From JAWLCQ01 sp041687095 (GTDB taxonomy: Bacteria; Planctomycetota; Phycisphaerae; SM23-33), in contig JAWLCQ010000221.1 of NCBI GenBank assembly GCA_041687095.1, forward strand, positions 1 through 7,142: a DNA stretch of 7,142 bases, in the 5' to 3' direction. The notes beneath the pieces are model-generated. The model made no database searches and was not told the origin of the DNA. It worked only from the letters and a program-made list of their open reading frames with translations. Every line of letters starts with the position of its first letter. The first letter of the stretch is position 1. Of this stretch, positions 6,847 to 7,142 are shown piece after piece. The position numbers and the translations under genes were made by a program.

Positions 6847-7048
6847 TCAGGCCGCGAAGTCGGCGAGTTGGAGGTACTCGATCCCCGGGACGGGGGGCAG
6901 GTCGCGGTCGTTGGTGACGAAGGCGGTCGCCCCGGCGTCGAGGGCGGTGGCGACGTGGATGGCGTCGGCGGTCGAGAATCGATGCTCCGCCCGCAGGGCG
7001 GCCGCGCGGTCCGCAAGCTCGCAGGTGAGGGGGATCCAGCAAAGGCTA
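6847..7048 (-). pseudogene. C-terminal fragment of a PIN-domain (VapC-like) protein, apparently interrupted by an IS
   Basis: About 66 residues match the second half of a VapC-type PIN ribonuclease: IPLTCELADRAAALRAEHR, then STADAIHVATAL (third acidic residue, D), then FVTNDRDLPPVPG (TND, fourth acidic residue), and the usual end IEYLQLADF. Full proteins are about 130-140 aa. The N-terminal half, with the first catalytic aspartate and the middle glutamate, is missing. The frame stays open to a GTG at 7080, but the first 11 codons (MVALDPSAKRS) do not look like PIN sequence. They fall beyond the TA at 7047-7048, inside the candidate IS end. Without the N-terminal half the product would be catalytically dead. 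The missing part may lie on the far side of the IS, and no antitoxin gene is visible on this side. A short functional protein starting at 7080 is unlikely. Confidence 0.7.
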
Positions 7049-7077
7049 GAGCGCTTTGCACTTGGGTCTAGCGCCAC

Positions 7078-7091
7078 CACAACATGTTGTG
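7078..7091. repeat. Perfect 14-bp palindrome upstream of the transposase start
   Basis: The sequence cacaacatgttgtg is a perfect inverted repeat 30 bp upstream of the transposase ATG and inside the candidate IS end. It could be a transposase binding site or autoregulatory operator, or part of the promoter region. It is not centred as a hairpin terminator. Confidence 0.5.
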
Positions 7092-7121
7092 TAGGCTTGC
7101 TGCCGGCGAAAGGAGAACGGC

Positions 7122-7142
7122 ATGGAAGCCTACTCGATGGAC
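7122..7142 (+). CDS. Start of a putative IS630-family transposase (partial, cut by window end)
   Basis: Seven codons are visible (MEAYSMD). This matches the characteristic opening of IS630-type transposases, which usually begin M-x-AYS-x-DLR and lead into a helix-turn-helix. AGGAG at 7111-7115 is 6 nt before the ATG, a strong Shine-Dalgarno sequence. With only seven residues the call depends on context: the TA junction and the broken PIN gene. Confidence 0.5.

Larger units (their letters stand above)
7047..7142 (+). mobile_element. Left end of a putative IS630/Tc1-mariner-type insertion sequence (continues beyond window)
   Basis: PIN-domain sequence stops at a TA dinucleotide (7047-7048), the target duplicated by IS630-family elements. 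About 73 bp further in, with an excellent Shine-Dalgarno, an ORF opens whose first residues match IS630 transposases. The end region (7049-7075) contains partly repeated motifs (gagcgc and ctagcgc) that could belong to the terminal repeat. The right end and its matching terminal repeat are outside the window, so the boundary is inferred. Confidence 0.55.

Noticed and set aside
6725..7042. Upstream extension of the minus-strand pectate-lyase-like frame
   Set aside because: The translation is Pro/Arg-rich and overlaps the PIN remnant in another frame; the conserved domain begins right after the ATG at 6724.

Overview
This is a GC-rich bacterial window in which codon third positions are mostly G or C. 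That produces several long but spurious antisense ORFs. The gene content is a GAF-type PTS enzyme I, a secreted parallel beta-helix glycosidase-like protein, a rubrerythrin-VIT1 fusion, a second pectate-lyase-fold protein, a PIN-domain remnant and the start of an IS630-type transposase. Together with the high GC and sparse, short regulatory spacers, this would suit a Planctomycetota (for example Phycisphaerae-like) or related PVC/Armatimonadota genome. That placement is inference from gene content only.

Layout: positions 1-93 hold the right part of a long palindromic intergenic repeat, whose left arm is cut by the window edge. Positions 164-2449 (minus) encode a PtsP-like enzyme I of the nitrogen PTS type. 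Its divergent upstream region (2450-2652) carries a candidate minus-strand promoter whose spacer is filled by a perfect 13-bp palindrome. Positions 2653-4593 (plus) encode a secreted right-handed beta-helix protein resembling GH141/GH120-type enzymes. It is followed after 32 bp, with a good Shine-Dalgarno sequence, by a rubrerythrin-VIT1 membrane protein of the MbfA type (4626-5495). A second, complete copy of the palindromic repeat (5526-5627) fills the convergent gap. Positions 5648-6724 (minus) encode a Pectate_lyase_3-like beta-helix protein without a signal peptide. Positions 6847-7048 (minus) are the C-terminal half of a PIN-domain (VapC-like) protein. It ends at a TA dinucleotide, beyond which lies what looks like the left end of an IS630/Tc1-mariner element. 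That element's transposase starts at 7122 and runs off the window.

Working together: the PtsP gene is a regulatory phosphotransfer protein and has no visible partner (HPr, EIIA) here. The two beta-helix proteins suggest polysaccharide handling, one exported and one apparently cytoplasmic. The beta-helix enzyme and the iron exporter-like protein may share a transcript, although no functional link is evident. The right end records a mobile-element insertion that destroyed a PIN-domain gene. I see no complete novel multi-gene system. The most interesting unexplained items are the paired long-hairpin repeats, the palindrome between the divergent genes and the IS/PIN junction.
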